DNA from: an uncultured Prevotella sp. | GTDB taxonomy: Bacteria; Bacteroidota; Bacteroidia; Bacteroidales; Bacteroidaceae | DNA length: 37,925 bases | NCBI GenBank assembly: GCA_900315955.1 | Contig: ONBC01000017.1 | Coordinates: 1 to 37,925 of the forward strand | Direction: 5' to 3' | Shown: positions 17,000 through 24,318 of the stretch, in pieces | Numbering within the stretch: the stretch's first letter is position 1 | How the letters are laid out: each line of letters opens with the position of its first letter | The notes under the pieces: generated by a model | Database searches by the model: none | Seen by the model: the letters and a program-made list of their open reading frames with translations, nothing else | What the model was told of the DNA's origin: nothing | Made by a program: the position numbers and the translations under genes

Positions 17000-17599
17000 T
17001 TACTTTTTTTGTTCTGGTTGTGACGGGTACCGTGTTCCATTGCCGAAGTTGTTTCTTGCCCTGGCATCCAACCGCGCCCTGTATCGTTGCTCCTTGATAC
17101 CTCCCTCAGCTAAGAACATCCTGTCCTGATAGTCGATCAGCCCGCGCAGCAAGGCTAAAGCTTGGTTGATGACGATGAGCGCGATATTGGCAATATCCTC
17201 ATCATTGCGGTCTTTGATTTGCCGCATATAGTATTCGCTGTCGTTATGCTTACGGAAAAGCGGCTGACAGGCCTTATATTTATAATGAGTCACACCCCAA
17301 ATCTCCAAATGGTTGTTGCGGAGATAGTCGAGATAATCCTCCTTAAGTTCTTCCAAACTACCCTTGGCAATGACAGTGAGCTTATGTTCTACCTCCGTGG
17401 AACCTTCCGCGTCACTATAACCCTCGACGATATTCTGTTTCCCCGAGCGTGCCGCCTGCTGCATTTGGTCGACGGTACGGTCATGCATTCTGTCCATGAA
17501 CCTACGCACAAAGTAATAGGTAATGTCAAACACGCACTGGCTCTTCTTGTAAGCAAGCAGCGTCTTGTAGCTTCCTGGTTTCTTCTTTGCATAGTCCAT
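17000..17599 (-). CDS. Four-helix-bundle suffix-domain protein
   Basis: A 199-residue, mostly helical, soluble protein. The segment KSQCVFDITYYFVRRFMDRMHDRTVDQMQQAARSGKQNIVEGYSDA resembles the S23 / 23S-intervening-sequence four-helix-bundle family (avd-related), in the longer form with an added suffix domain common in Bacteroidota. The precise role is unknown; related proteins bind nucleic acid or act as accessory proteins. The C-terminus is basic (RYRARLDARARNNFGNGTRYPSQPEQKK). The ATG at 17599 is chosen over a TTG two codons upstream. It lies just downstream of the minisatellite at 17631-17721, and such genes are often seen next to short repeats. Confidence 0.8.
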   Translation of the reverse strand: MDYAKKKPGSYKTLLAYKKSQCVFDITYYFVRRFMDRMHDRTVDQMQQAARSGKQNIVEGYSDAEGSTEVEHKLTVIAKGSLEELKEDYLDYLRNNHLEIWGVTHYKYKACQPLFRKHNDSEYYMRQIKDRNDEDIANIALIVINQALALLRGLIDYQDRMFLAEGGIKEQRYRARLDARARNNFGNGTRYPSQPEQKK

Positions 17600-17630
17600 A
17601 AGCAATAATCTTTTTAATGGTTAAACAATA

Positions 17631-17721
17631 TGAGTAGGTTGAGTAGGTCGTGTAGGTTGTGTAGGTTGTGTAGGTAGCGTAGGCTTCCCTACCACACCTA
17701 CCACACCTACCACACCTACCT
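17631..17721. repeat. Two inverted 9-bp minisatellites
   Basis: One block (17631-17684) repeats a 9-mer of the form GTGTAGGTT about five to six times. After TTCC a second block (17688-17721) repeats CTACCACAC three to four times. The blocks are roughly inverse complements (GTAGG against CCTAC), so the locus can fold into a long imperfect hairpin. On the minus strand it begins 7 nt after the TAA stop of the SpmAB fusion gene and ends 32 nt before the next ATG. Confidence 0.9.
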
Positions 17722-17727
17722 ATCCCC

Positions 17728-18954
17728 TTAAAAGAACACATACGCTATCGCAATGGCCGCTATGGAGCCAACGAGGTCAGAGAGCAGGCCGCAAGCGACG
17801 GCATGCCGCGTATACTTAATGTTCACAGAGCCAAAATAGACCGCTAATATATAAAAGGTGGTATCGGTTGATCCCTGGAGGATGCACGAAAGCCGTCCTA
17901 CAAAGGAGTCGGGGCCGTAATTCTTCATGGCCTCAAGCATCATGCCGCGCGCCCCGCTCCCGGAGAGCGGTTTCATAAAGGCGGTAGGCAAGGCACCGAC
18001 AAAGTCTGCATTCAGACCGCATTGCTTCACGAACCAGGAGATACCATTGATGAGCATGTCCATGGCACCTGAGGCGCGGAACACGCCCACAGCCACGAGG
18101 ATCGCGACGAGATAAGGGATGATACGCACGGCCGTCTGGAAGCCTTCCTTGGCTCCTTCGATGAAAGCATCGTAGACATTGATTTTCTTGACGAAGCCAC
18201 CGATGATGAACGCGACAATCACCGACAAAAGGATGGCGTTGCCGGCTACAGCGGTCACCGTACCCATCGTGTCCTTATCCATACTGCCGAAGGATGCGAT
18301 GATGATGCCTACGAATGCGCAGAGCCCCGCGAGGACAGCAAGCATGGAAGGCTTAAGAATATTGATATGCTGGAAGAGGCAAGTGATGATGATACCAAAC
18401 AAGGTTGCTACGGTTGTAGCAAGGAGGATAGGGATGAAAACATCCGTAGGTTGGGCGGCACCATAGCTTGAGCGGAACGCTAAGATCGTCGTGGGAATGA
18501 TCGTCAGGCCGGAGGTGTTCAGCACGAGAAACATGATCATGGGGTTCGTGGCCGTGTCCTTCTTCGGATTGAGCTCCTGCATCTGCTGCATGGCTTTCAG
18601 ACCGGTCGGCGTGGCGGCATTGTCGAGGCCGAGCATGTTGGAAGCGACGTTCATGAAGATGGAGCCCATGGCGGGATGGTTCTTCGGAATGTCGGGGAAG
18701 AGCCGCGAGAAGACAGGGCTGAGCATGCGCGCCAGCACATTCACGGCACCCGCTTTCTCACCAATCTTCATGATGCCGAGCCAGAGCGCGAGCACTCCGG
18801 TGAGGCCGAGCGAAGTCTCGAAGGCTGTCTTTGAAGTGTCAAACGTAGAGTCGACAATCTTTTGGAAGATCGTCGTGTCGCCCATCAGCAGCTGGACAAT
18901 GGCGAAGAGGAAGGATACGACAAAAAATCCTATCCAAATGTAATTCAGTACCAT
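17728..18954 (-). CDS. SpmA-SpmB fusion nucleoside-recognition (gate) domain membrane protein
   Basis: A 408-residue polytopic membrane protein joining two nucleoside-recognition ('Gate') domains. The N-terminal half resembles spore maturation protein A (GIMKIGEKAGAVNVLARMLSPVFSRLFPDIPKNHPAMGSIFMNVASNMLGLDNAATPTGLKAM) and the C-terminal half resembles SpmB (GAKEGFQTAVRIIPYLVAILVAVGVFRASGAMD, ALPTAFMKPLSGSGARGMM). In Firmicutes these are two genes used in spore core dehydration; fused copies are common in non-sporulating Bacteroidota, where the function is unknown, probably transport. Has its own -7 box 9 nt upstream of the start codon. Confidence 0.88.
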   Translation of the reverse strand: MVLNYIWIGFFVVSFLFAIVQLLMGDTTIFQKIVDSTFDTSKTAFETSLGLTGVLALWLGIMKIGEKAGAVNVLARMLSPVFSRLFPDIPKNHPAMGSIFMNVASNMLGLDNAATPTGLKAMQQMQELNPKKDTATNPMIMFLVLNTSGLTIIPTTILAFRSSYGAAQPTDVFIPILLATTVATLFGIIITCLFQHINILKPSMLAVLAGLCAFVGIIIASFGSMDKDTMGTVTAVAGNAILLSVIVAFIIGGFVKKINVYDAFIEGAKEGFQTAVRIIPYLVAILVAVGVFRASGAMDMLINGISWFVKQCGLNADFVGALPTAFMKPLSGSGARGMMLEAMKNYGPDSFVGRLSCILQGSTDTTFYILAVYFGSVNIKYTRHAVACGLLSDLVGSIAAIAIAYVFF

Positions 18955-18962
18955 AGTGGGTG

Positions 18963-18970
18963 CAAAGGTA
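18963..18970 (-). promoter_or_regulatory. -7 box for the SpmAB fusion gene
   Basis: CAAAGGTA reads TACCTTTG on the minus strand, exactly TAnnTTTG, but only 8 nt before the ATG at 18954. The transcript would be nearly leaderless. Confidence 0.5.
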
Positions 18971-19011
18971 CTGAATTTATTTGAGGTAGGTGGCGCTGAC
19001 AGATAATATTT

Positions 19012-20409
19012 TTACTTCACGGTATAGCGCACGCCGACGTTCAGTGAGAAGCTGGTGGGACGGTCTTTATAGACATTGATCACCGAACTGTGGTTGTTGA
19101 TATAATAGCTCACGCCCGGTTCGGCATAGACACTCAAGGAAGGCGTAAAATGATAGGCACCCCCGAGGGCAGCTTTTGCAGAGAACTGTGGACGGCTCTC
19201 CCTGACTTTCTCATCGCGATTGCCTGACAGTCCATTCTTCGATGAAACCGTTCCTTTTACAAGCTTTTCCACTTCACCACCCGCCGTGACATAGATCTCT
19301 GCCTTGCGGCTTTTCAGCAGGCTGTAGCTTCCCGACAGCGGTATGCCGACATAATGAAGCCGCTGTGTCTGCTTAGGCTCTCCATCAGCCGTGAAGTCGG
19401 AGGAAAGGTAACTGTAGGTTAGTCCGGTGTTGACAGACCAACGGTTCGTCAGCGAGTATCCGACACTGATGCCTACCTTTACGGGCTGGGCGTGATGCGC
19501 CTTCATTTTCTTGCGGTCGACAGCCACCATTCCGTTTCTGCCTGCTCCTTCTCTCATCTCGATAGAAGCGAAGCCGTATGGAGCAGCATCAGCTAACAGG
19601 ATGCCTTGCGTCATGCCACTGCCCTGGCCCGAACCCGATCCGATGCCTCCGCAGTAAGCCGTCACGCTGAAGTTATGGCTAACGGTTGATTGGTAGGTTG
19701 ACGGGATTGGCGTGTCGTATGCCGCATAGTCGCCAGACCGACTGTGCTTGGTAGCCGGAGGCTGCTGAGTGTCGGGTGAGGTATGAGAAGGCTGTGAGGA
19801 GGGAGCTTCTGAGGATGCTTGAATGTCAGATGTCGCTTGTGCGCCTGATGATGCTTGGTCAACAGGTGATGCTTGGTTAGCAGATGCCGGTGTCCCTTCA
19901 GCTGCAGATCCGTTGAAAGCGAGATATTGAGAGGGAGATGAAGCGATTGATGTTGCCTCCGGCGCAGATGCTGCATGCTGTATAGAAGCTCGTGGGCTTA
20001 CATCTGTCCTGCCAAGGGCGGAAGGCATAGCTCCGGGGAGATCCGAGGATGCAACCTCGGCGCCTTTCTTTTGCAGCATGTGGAGGGTGACAGGCAGCGC
20101 AAAGGCCACAACGACCGCAACGGCCGCAGCCCAACGATAGTTGCGCAACGGCACGACGCGAGCCTTCGCTGACGACACAGGCGGCACCGGCGCTGGCACG
20201 GGATTGGCTTGCGCACAGCTGTCAACTTCCCGCCGCACGGAAGCAAGCAGGTCGTCAGGCGCTGTCACTTCGCGTCCGGCCATCAGGCGACGGACCTCCT
20301 TGATCCAGGCCTCATCGCCCATCCTTCCGTTATCGTGTGTCCGGCTGTTCCTCATTTGGTTGCCAATCGTCTTGTCATTGTTCCGGTCCTTATTCTTATT
20401 ATTAATCAT
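19012..20409 (-). CDS. Chimeric protein: cytoplasmic/TM anti-sigma-like N-terminus plus C-terminal outer-membrane beta-barrel
   Basis: A 465-residue protein with an unusual order. Residues 1-90 are charged and cytoplasmic-like (WIKEVRRLMAGREVTAPDDLLASVRREV), 93-112 form one hydrophobic segment (WAAAVAVVVAFALPVTLHML), about 115-270 are an Ala/Ser/Gln/Pro-rich linker with repeated QAS units, and about 310-465 look like an eight-stranded OMP beta-barrel (GISVGYSLTNRWSVNTGLTYSYLSS ... FSLNVGVRYTVK). The start is the ATG at 20409, preceded by AAAGGAGG, a rare good Shine-Dalgarno for this window, and overlapping the sigma-factor stop by 8 nt (ATGATTAA). It is therefore co-translated with the ECF sigma factor and is a candidate envelope-spanning regulator of it. 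Function is inferred. Confidence 0.8.
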   Translation of the reverse strand: MINNKNKDRNNDKTIGNQMRNSRTHDNGRMGDEAWIKEVRRLMAGREVTAPDDLLASVRREVDSCAQANPVPAPVPPVSSAKARVVPLRNYRWAAAVAVVVAFALPVTLHMLQKKGAEVASSDLPGAMPSALGRTDVSPRASIQHAASAPEATSIASSPSQYLAFNGSAAEGTPASANQASPVDQASSGAQATSDIQASSEAPSSQPSHTSPDTQQPPATKHSRSGDYAAYDTPIPSTYQSTVSHNFSVTAYCGGIGSGSGQGSGMTQGILLADAAPYGFASIEMREGAGRNGMVAVDRKKMKAHHAQPVKVGISVGYSLTNRWSVNTGLTYSYLSSDFTADGEPKQTQRLHYVGIPLSGSYSLLKSRKAEIYVTAGGEVEKLVKGTVSSKNGLSGNRDEKVRESRPQFSAKAALGGAYHFTPSLSVYAEPGVSYYINNHSSVINVYKDRPTSFSLNVGVRYTVK

Positions 20410-20971
20410 GTATGTTCCTCCTTTCTCCTTCATTTTGTGCTTGTTGACTCTTTAATATTTTAGCCAGCATGTTCTTTGCCCGATGGTACTGCGAAGCAGA
20501 TGTATCCGGCTTGATATTCAAGAGTTTTGCTATCTCCTTGTGACTCTTGCCCTCAATGGCGTAGAGGTTGAAAACGGTGCGGTAGCCGTCTGGCAGCATC
20601 TGTATGGCTGCCGCCACCTTGTCAGCACTCAGCTCCTCAGGGGCAGGCGGCTCTTCTGCGGGTTCGGGTATCTCACGGTCATCATCTACGAAAAGCATCT
20701 TCTTCTTGTTGCGAAGGAACATCAGGGCTTCGTTGATGACAACACGGGTGAGCCACGCCTTCAGAGAGCCGCTGCCTTTATACTGAAACTTAGAAATCGA
20801 GGTGAACACTTTTACAAGGGCCTCCTGCAACACGTCGCACAGATCGTCATATTGCGGGATGTACCGACTGCAAACGCCCGTGAGATAGTCGGCATAATCA
20901 GCGTACAGCACATCCATCGCACGGGTATCACCCCGTGCGAACATCTCAAGGATATGCTGTTCGTTATCCAT
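20402..20971 (-). CDS. ECF-type RNA polymerase sigma factor (sigma-70 family)
   Basis: A 189-residue sigma factor with region 2 (about 20-90: DYLTGVCSRYIPQYDDLCDVLQEALVKVFTSISKF, then LKAWLTRVVINEALMFLRNKKK) and region 4 (about 120-175: AIQMLPDGYRTVFNLYAIEGKSHKEIAKLLNIKPDTSASQYHRAKNML). An acidic linker (EIPEPAEEPPAPEE) joins them. The start is the ATG at 20971, 3 nt after the NigD stop codon; a TTG one codon upstream is rejected. It should direct polymerase to promoters answering an envelope signal, probably restrained by the protein encoded next. Confidence 0.93.
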   Translation of the reverse strand: MDNEQHILEMFARGDTRAMDVLYADYADYLTGVCSRYIPQYDDLCDVLQEALVKVFTSISKFQYKGSGSLKAWLTRVVINEALMFLRNKKKMLFVDDDREIPEPAEEPPAPEELSADKVAAAIQMLPDGYRTVFNLYAIEGKSHKEIAKLLNIKPDTSASQYHRAKNMLAKILKSQQAQNEGERRNIHD

Positions 20972-20974
20972 CAA

Positions 20975-21682
20975 TTATTTCCTTGTCTTATACTTGAACG
21001 TCACGCGCTTCTCACCCGCAAAAGAAGTCCATTTCAACGTGAAATTCTTGTACTTGCCTCCGGTGTTAGGCAGGTCATTGAGGCGGAAGGCAATGAGATT
21101 GTCGCCAACCGATCCATGTGTATCTCCATTGGCATCGTGATAGAGCGTCACCGTATCGTCGCCCGTACGCACGAGGCGAAGGGTGTGCGCAGTAGCTCCG
21201 CCAAAGATGGTGCGGATGCGCAAGGTGAGGTAGCCGTCCTCACAGACTGTGCTCCAGTCCTTGACAATCTCCAAAGGATCGTTGCCATACACTTTCTCCA
21301 TGTTGTCCACTGCCGGTGACATCATCTTCGTACGGATACTGTCGAGACGGTCGACATACACGCAAGGAAAGTTCTTGTCGGCCTGCTCGCCCGTAAAGCG
21401 GATCATGGCGAGGGCACGCACCTCCTTGTTGCCAAACGGCGGCTGCTTCAAGCCGGTGGGCAGGAGACGTACGGAGTCGTTGAGCTGCAGATAGCACTGC
21501 CCGCCTGTTGAGTCGGTCTTTACCGTCACGATGGCATTGGCTCCTAAGTATGGATCAATGATCAGCTCATAACCATCGTCATCATCGTTATCGCACGACT
21601 GTATTGTACACGCTCCCGCTACAAGCAGGAGAGCAAGGCCAAAGACCTTGAATAGTTTGTTGGTGAATAATGTGTTCTTCAT
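20975..21682 (-). CDS. NigD-like lipoprotein
   Basis: A 235-residue predicted lipoprotein of the NigD-like family found in Bacteroidota. The signal peptide offers two possible lipobox cysteines, Cys25 (VAGAC) and Cys30, followed by an acidic tether DNDDDDG. The mature part is beta-rich: an N-terminal OB-like segment (GANAIVTVKTDSTGGQCYLQLNDSVRLLP) and a C-terminal domain ending in KWTSFAGEKRVTFKYKTRK. NigD was named from a bacteriocin-like locus, but the function of the broad family is unknown. It is the first gene of a three-gene unit with the sigma factor and the barrel protein, so it may help sense an envelope signal. Confidence 0.82.
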   Translation of the reverse strand: MKNTLFTNKLFKVFGLALLLVAGACTIQSCDNDDDDGYELIIDPYLGANAIVTVKTDSTGGQCYLQLNDSVRLLPTGLKQPPFGNKEVRALAMIRFTGEQADKNFPCVYVDRLDSIRTKMMSPAVDNMEKVYGNDPLEIVKDWSTVCEDGYLTLRIRTIFGGATAHTLRLVRTGDDTVTLYHDANGDTHGSVGDNLIAFRLNDLPNTGGKYKNFTLKWTSFAGEKRVTFKYKTRK

Positions 21683-21738
21683 AGCTTTTGTCCTTTATCG
21701 CTTCATAAATGTGAGGAAGGACAAAACCTTGCACGGCT

Positions 21739-22266
21739 TCACAATATTTTTTTCAGCGCATCGAAGCTGTCTGCCACTTGGATATAGTCGCTCCACTGCC
21801 CGCGAATGAAGCCGCGCGCCTGCATATCATCCAACATCTCGATGGTCTTGTCCCAAAAACCATGGATGTTGTAGAGGACCACCATCTTGGCGTGATAACC
21901 GATGTTGTGCGAAGCCGCCACGGTGAACACCTCGTCGAGGGTGCCGATGCCACCGGGCAGTGCGATGCATACATCCGCCTGGGCGAGCATCAATTCCTTG
22001 CGGTCGGCGAGATTGTCGCACGGGATCTCCACATCGAGGCAGTCGGGCCGCTGCCCTGCTCTGACGAGCATCTGCGGGATGACGCCAATGAGCTGCCCGC
22101 CGCTCTCATGCACCGCCTGACCCACACAGCGCATGAGTCCGCGGTTCTGACCGCCGTAGACGAGCATGTGACCATTGGCGCCTATCCAATGACCAAGCTC
22201 CTCTGCCGCAGTGAAATAACACTTGTCGATATGGTCGTTGGCCGAACAAAATACTGCTATCTTCAT
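21739..22266 (-). CDS. LOG-family nucleotide phosphoribohydrolase
   Basis: A 175-residue Rossmann-fold enzyme of the LOG (TIGR00730) family, often misnamed lysine decarboxylase. Known members remove ribose 5-phosphate from cytokinin nucleotides or other nucleoside monophosphates. Visible motifs: VYGGQNRGLM (nucleotide binding, 36-45) and the signature PGGIGTLDE (104-112). I use the ATG at 22266 (MKIAVFCSAND); a longer frame to 22308 would include its own promoter. It lies upstream of the NigD gene with a 56-nt gap and no clear terminator, so read-through is possible. Confidence 0.9.
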   Translation of the reverse strand: MKIAVFCSANDHIDKCYFTAAEELGHWIGANGHMLVYGGQNRGLMRCVGQAVHESGGQLIGVIPQMLVRAGQRPDCLDVEIPCDNLADRKELMLAQADVCIALPGGIGTLDEVFTVAASHNIGYHAKMVVLYNIHGFWDKTIEMLDDMQARGFIRGQWSDYIQVADSFDALKKIL

Positions 22267-22286
22267 GGTATCAATTATTATTCTTG

Positions 22287-22346
22287 CAAAGATAACAATA
22301 ATTATCATCTTTTTCTCGTATAATAGCGTTCTTTCCCGTAACTTTG
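22287..22346. promoter_or_regulatory. Divergent promoters for LOG gene and DEAD-box helicase
   Basis: CAAAGATA (22287-22294) gives TATCTTTG on the minus strand for the LOG gene. TAACTTTG (22339-22346) on the plus strand serves the helicase gene. Both match TAnnTTTG exactly. The plus-strand box places the transcript start near 22353, which rules out any helicase start upstream of it. Confidence 0.7.
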
Positions 22347-22375
22347 CACATTATTTATATTATATAGCTATTTTT

Positions 22376-24229
22376 TTGAAGACATTTGAAGAATTGGGCG
22401 TGAGCGAGCCTATCCGCCGCGCCATTGAAGAGCTTGGGTTCGAGCAGCCCATGCCCGTACAGGAGGAAGTAATCCCTTATTTGCTTGGAGAGCACAACGA
22501 CGTCATAGCCTTGGCACAGACCGGCACCGGCAAGACGGCAGCCTACGGTATCCCGGTGCTTCAGCGCACCGATGCCACGACGAAAGATACACAGGCGCTG
22601 ATCCTCAGTCCGACGCGCGAGTTGTGCCTGCAGATTGCCGATGACCTCAACTCGTTTGCCAAGTACATCCCTCACATGCACATCATCCCCGTGTATGGGG
22701 GCGCGTCTATCGGCACGCAGATCAATGAGTTGCGTCATGGCGCGCAGATCATCGTGGCTACCCCGGGCCGTCTCATCGACCTCATGGAGCGTGGCAAGGT
22801 GAAGCTCGACAACATCCGCAACGTGGTGCTCGATGAGGCTGACGAGATGCTGAACATGGGCTTCTCCGACAGTATCAACGCGATCTTCGAGCAGGTGCCC
22901 GAGGACCGTAACACGCTGCTCTTCTCTGCTACGATGAGTAAGGAGATAGAGAAGATCGCTACTAACTATCTGCATGATTATAAGGAGATTGTTGTCGGCT
23001 CGCGCAATGAAGGCGCGGAGAACGTAAACCATATCTATTATCTGGTCAATGCCAAGGACAAATACCTTGCGCTGAAGCGTATTGTCGACTATTACCCCCG
23101 TATCTATGCCATCATCTTCTGCCGCACGAAGCTCGAGACGCAGGAGGTGGCGGACAAACTGATCAAAGACGGGTACAATGCCGAGTCGCTCCATGGCGAC
23201 CTCTCGCAACAACAGCGTGACCTCACCATGCAGAAGTTCCGACAGCATCTCGTGCAGCTGCTTGTCGCTACGGATGTGGCAGCGCGCGGCCTCGATGTCG
23301 ATGACCTCACGCACGTCATCAACTATGGACTCCCCGACGACGTGGAGAACTATACGCACCGCTCCGGACGTACGGGGCGTGCGGGAAAGAAGGGTACGAG
23401 CATCTCCATCATTCATATCCGCGAGAAGTTCAAGGTCAGAGCCATAGAGAAAGTTATTGGCAAGGATTTCGTCGAAGGCACGCTCCCCACGCCGGAGGAG
23501 ATTTGCAAGAAGCAACTTTATAAGTCGATGGACGACATCATGAAGACCGATGTCGATGAAGATCTCATTGCACCTTACATGGCCGACATCAACCGGCAGT
23601 TCGAATATATAGACAAGGAGGATATCATCAAGAAGATGGTGTCGAACACCTTCGGTAAGTTCCTCGACTATTACAAGAATGCGCCGGAGATTGTTCCACC
23701 ACGTGCCTCGGACCGAAAGACGAAGGAAGGAAGAAGCGAAGGTGGCAGAAGTGGCAGACGGGGAGACCGTCAACGGGGTCCTCGTAAGGCTGAGGCGGGC
23801 TATCGTCGTCTCTTCATCAATTTAGGCAAGACCGATGGCTTCTATCCGGGTGAGGTGATGCAGTTTGTCAACCACCATGTCCACGGTCCGAAGCAGGAGA
23901 TTGGACATATCGACCTGCTGTCGAAGTTCTCGTATATCGAAGTGCCGGAGAAGGATGCCGACAAGGTGATGCGTGCACTCAACGGCGTACGGTATAAAGG
24001 GCGCGAGGTGCGGTGCAATGATGCTGATGCTGGTGTCCCGACGAAGAGCAAGAACGAGAGAACCAAGAGGACGGGGAGCCGCAAAAGTGCCGGAGGCCGC
24101 AAGGAACAAGGTGGTGCCAAAGGCAAGGACGACTGGCGCGCACTGATGAGAGGTGGCGACGTCGACTTCAAAGACGAAGAGCCTGACTTCTCTGAAGAAG
24201 GATGGGCGCGCCGTTATCCCAAGAAGTAG
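22376..24229 (+). CDS. DEAD-box ATP-dependent RNA helicase (CsdA/DbpA-like), TTG start
   Basis: A 617-residue RNA helicase, if read from the TTG at 22376 (M/LKTFEELGVS, the usual N-terminus of Bacteroidota homologues). The promoter -7 box at 22339-22346 excludes the longer frame, and the next ATG falls inside the Q motif. Helicase motifs: PVQEE (Q motif), AQTGTGKT (47-54), PTRE, TPGR, LDEADEM, FSATM, then HRSGRTGRAGKKG (motif VI). The C-terminal part has a DbpA-type RNA-binding fold (YRRLFINLGKTDGFYPGEVMQF ... KFSYIEVPEKDADKVM ... YKGREVRC) and a basic Lys/Arg/Gly tail. Likely role: rRNA/ribosome assembly or cold-shock RNA remodelling in the cytoplasm. Confidence 0.92.
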   Translation: MKTFEELGVSEPIRRAIEELGFEQPMPVQEEVIPYLLGEHNDVIALAQTGTGKTAAYGIPVLQRTDATTKDTQALILSPTRELCLQIADDLNSFAKYIPHMHIIPVYGGASIGTQINELRHGAQIIVATPGRLIDLMERGKVKLDNIRNVVLDEADEMLNMGFSDSINAIFEQVPEDRNTLLFSATMSKEIEKIATNYLHDYKEIVVGSRNEGAENVNHIYYLVNAKDKYLALKRIVDYYPRIYAIIFCRTKLETQEVADKLIKDGYNAESLHGDLSQQQRDLTMQKFRQHLVQLLVATDVAARGLDVDDLTHVINYGLPDDVENYTHRSGRTGRAGKKGTSISIIHIREKFKVRAIEKVIGKDFVEGTLPTPEEICKKQLYKSMDDIMKTDVDEDLIAPYMADINRQFEYIDKEDIIKKMVSNTFGKFLDYYKNAPEIVPPRASDRKTKEGRSEGGRSGRRGDRQRGPRKAEAGYRRLFINLGKTDGFYPGEVMQFVNHHVHGPKQEIGHIDLLSKFSYIEVPEKDADKVMRALNGVRYKGREVRCNDADAGVPTKSKNERTKRTGSRKSAGGRKEQGGAKGKDDWRALMRGGDVDFKDEEPDFSEEGWARRYPKK

Positions 24230-24230
24230 A

Positions 24231-24293
24231 GAAGCTATAGAGGCTATAGACATTATAGACACTATAGAGGCTATAGAGACTATAGAGACTATA
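24231..24293. repeat. Seven-copy 9-bp tandem repeat after the helicase stop
   Basis: Seven consecutive units of the form GA[G/A/C][G/A]CTATA begin 1 nt after the helicase TAG stop (24227-24229): GAAGCTATA, GAGGCTATA, GACATTATA, GACACTATA, GAGGCTATA, and GAGACTATA twice. The block ends 25 nt before the ATG of the next gene, so it sits in the leader or spacer of the thioredoxin gene. Confidence 0.92.
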
Positions 24294-24318
24294 AAAACAC
24301 TATATAATAAACCATACT

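Noticed and set aside
22223-22375. N-terminal extension of the DEAD-box helicase to the ATG at 22223
   Set aside because: It spans both divergent promoters and overlaps the LOG-family gene; homologues begin at KTFEELGVS.
22355-23773. 472-residue minus-strand frame
   Set aside because: Antisense to the DEAD-box helicase, whose motifs are unmistakable.
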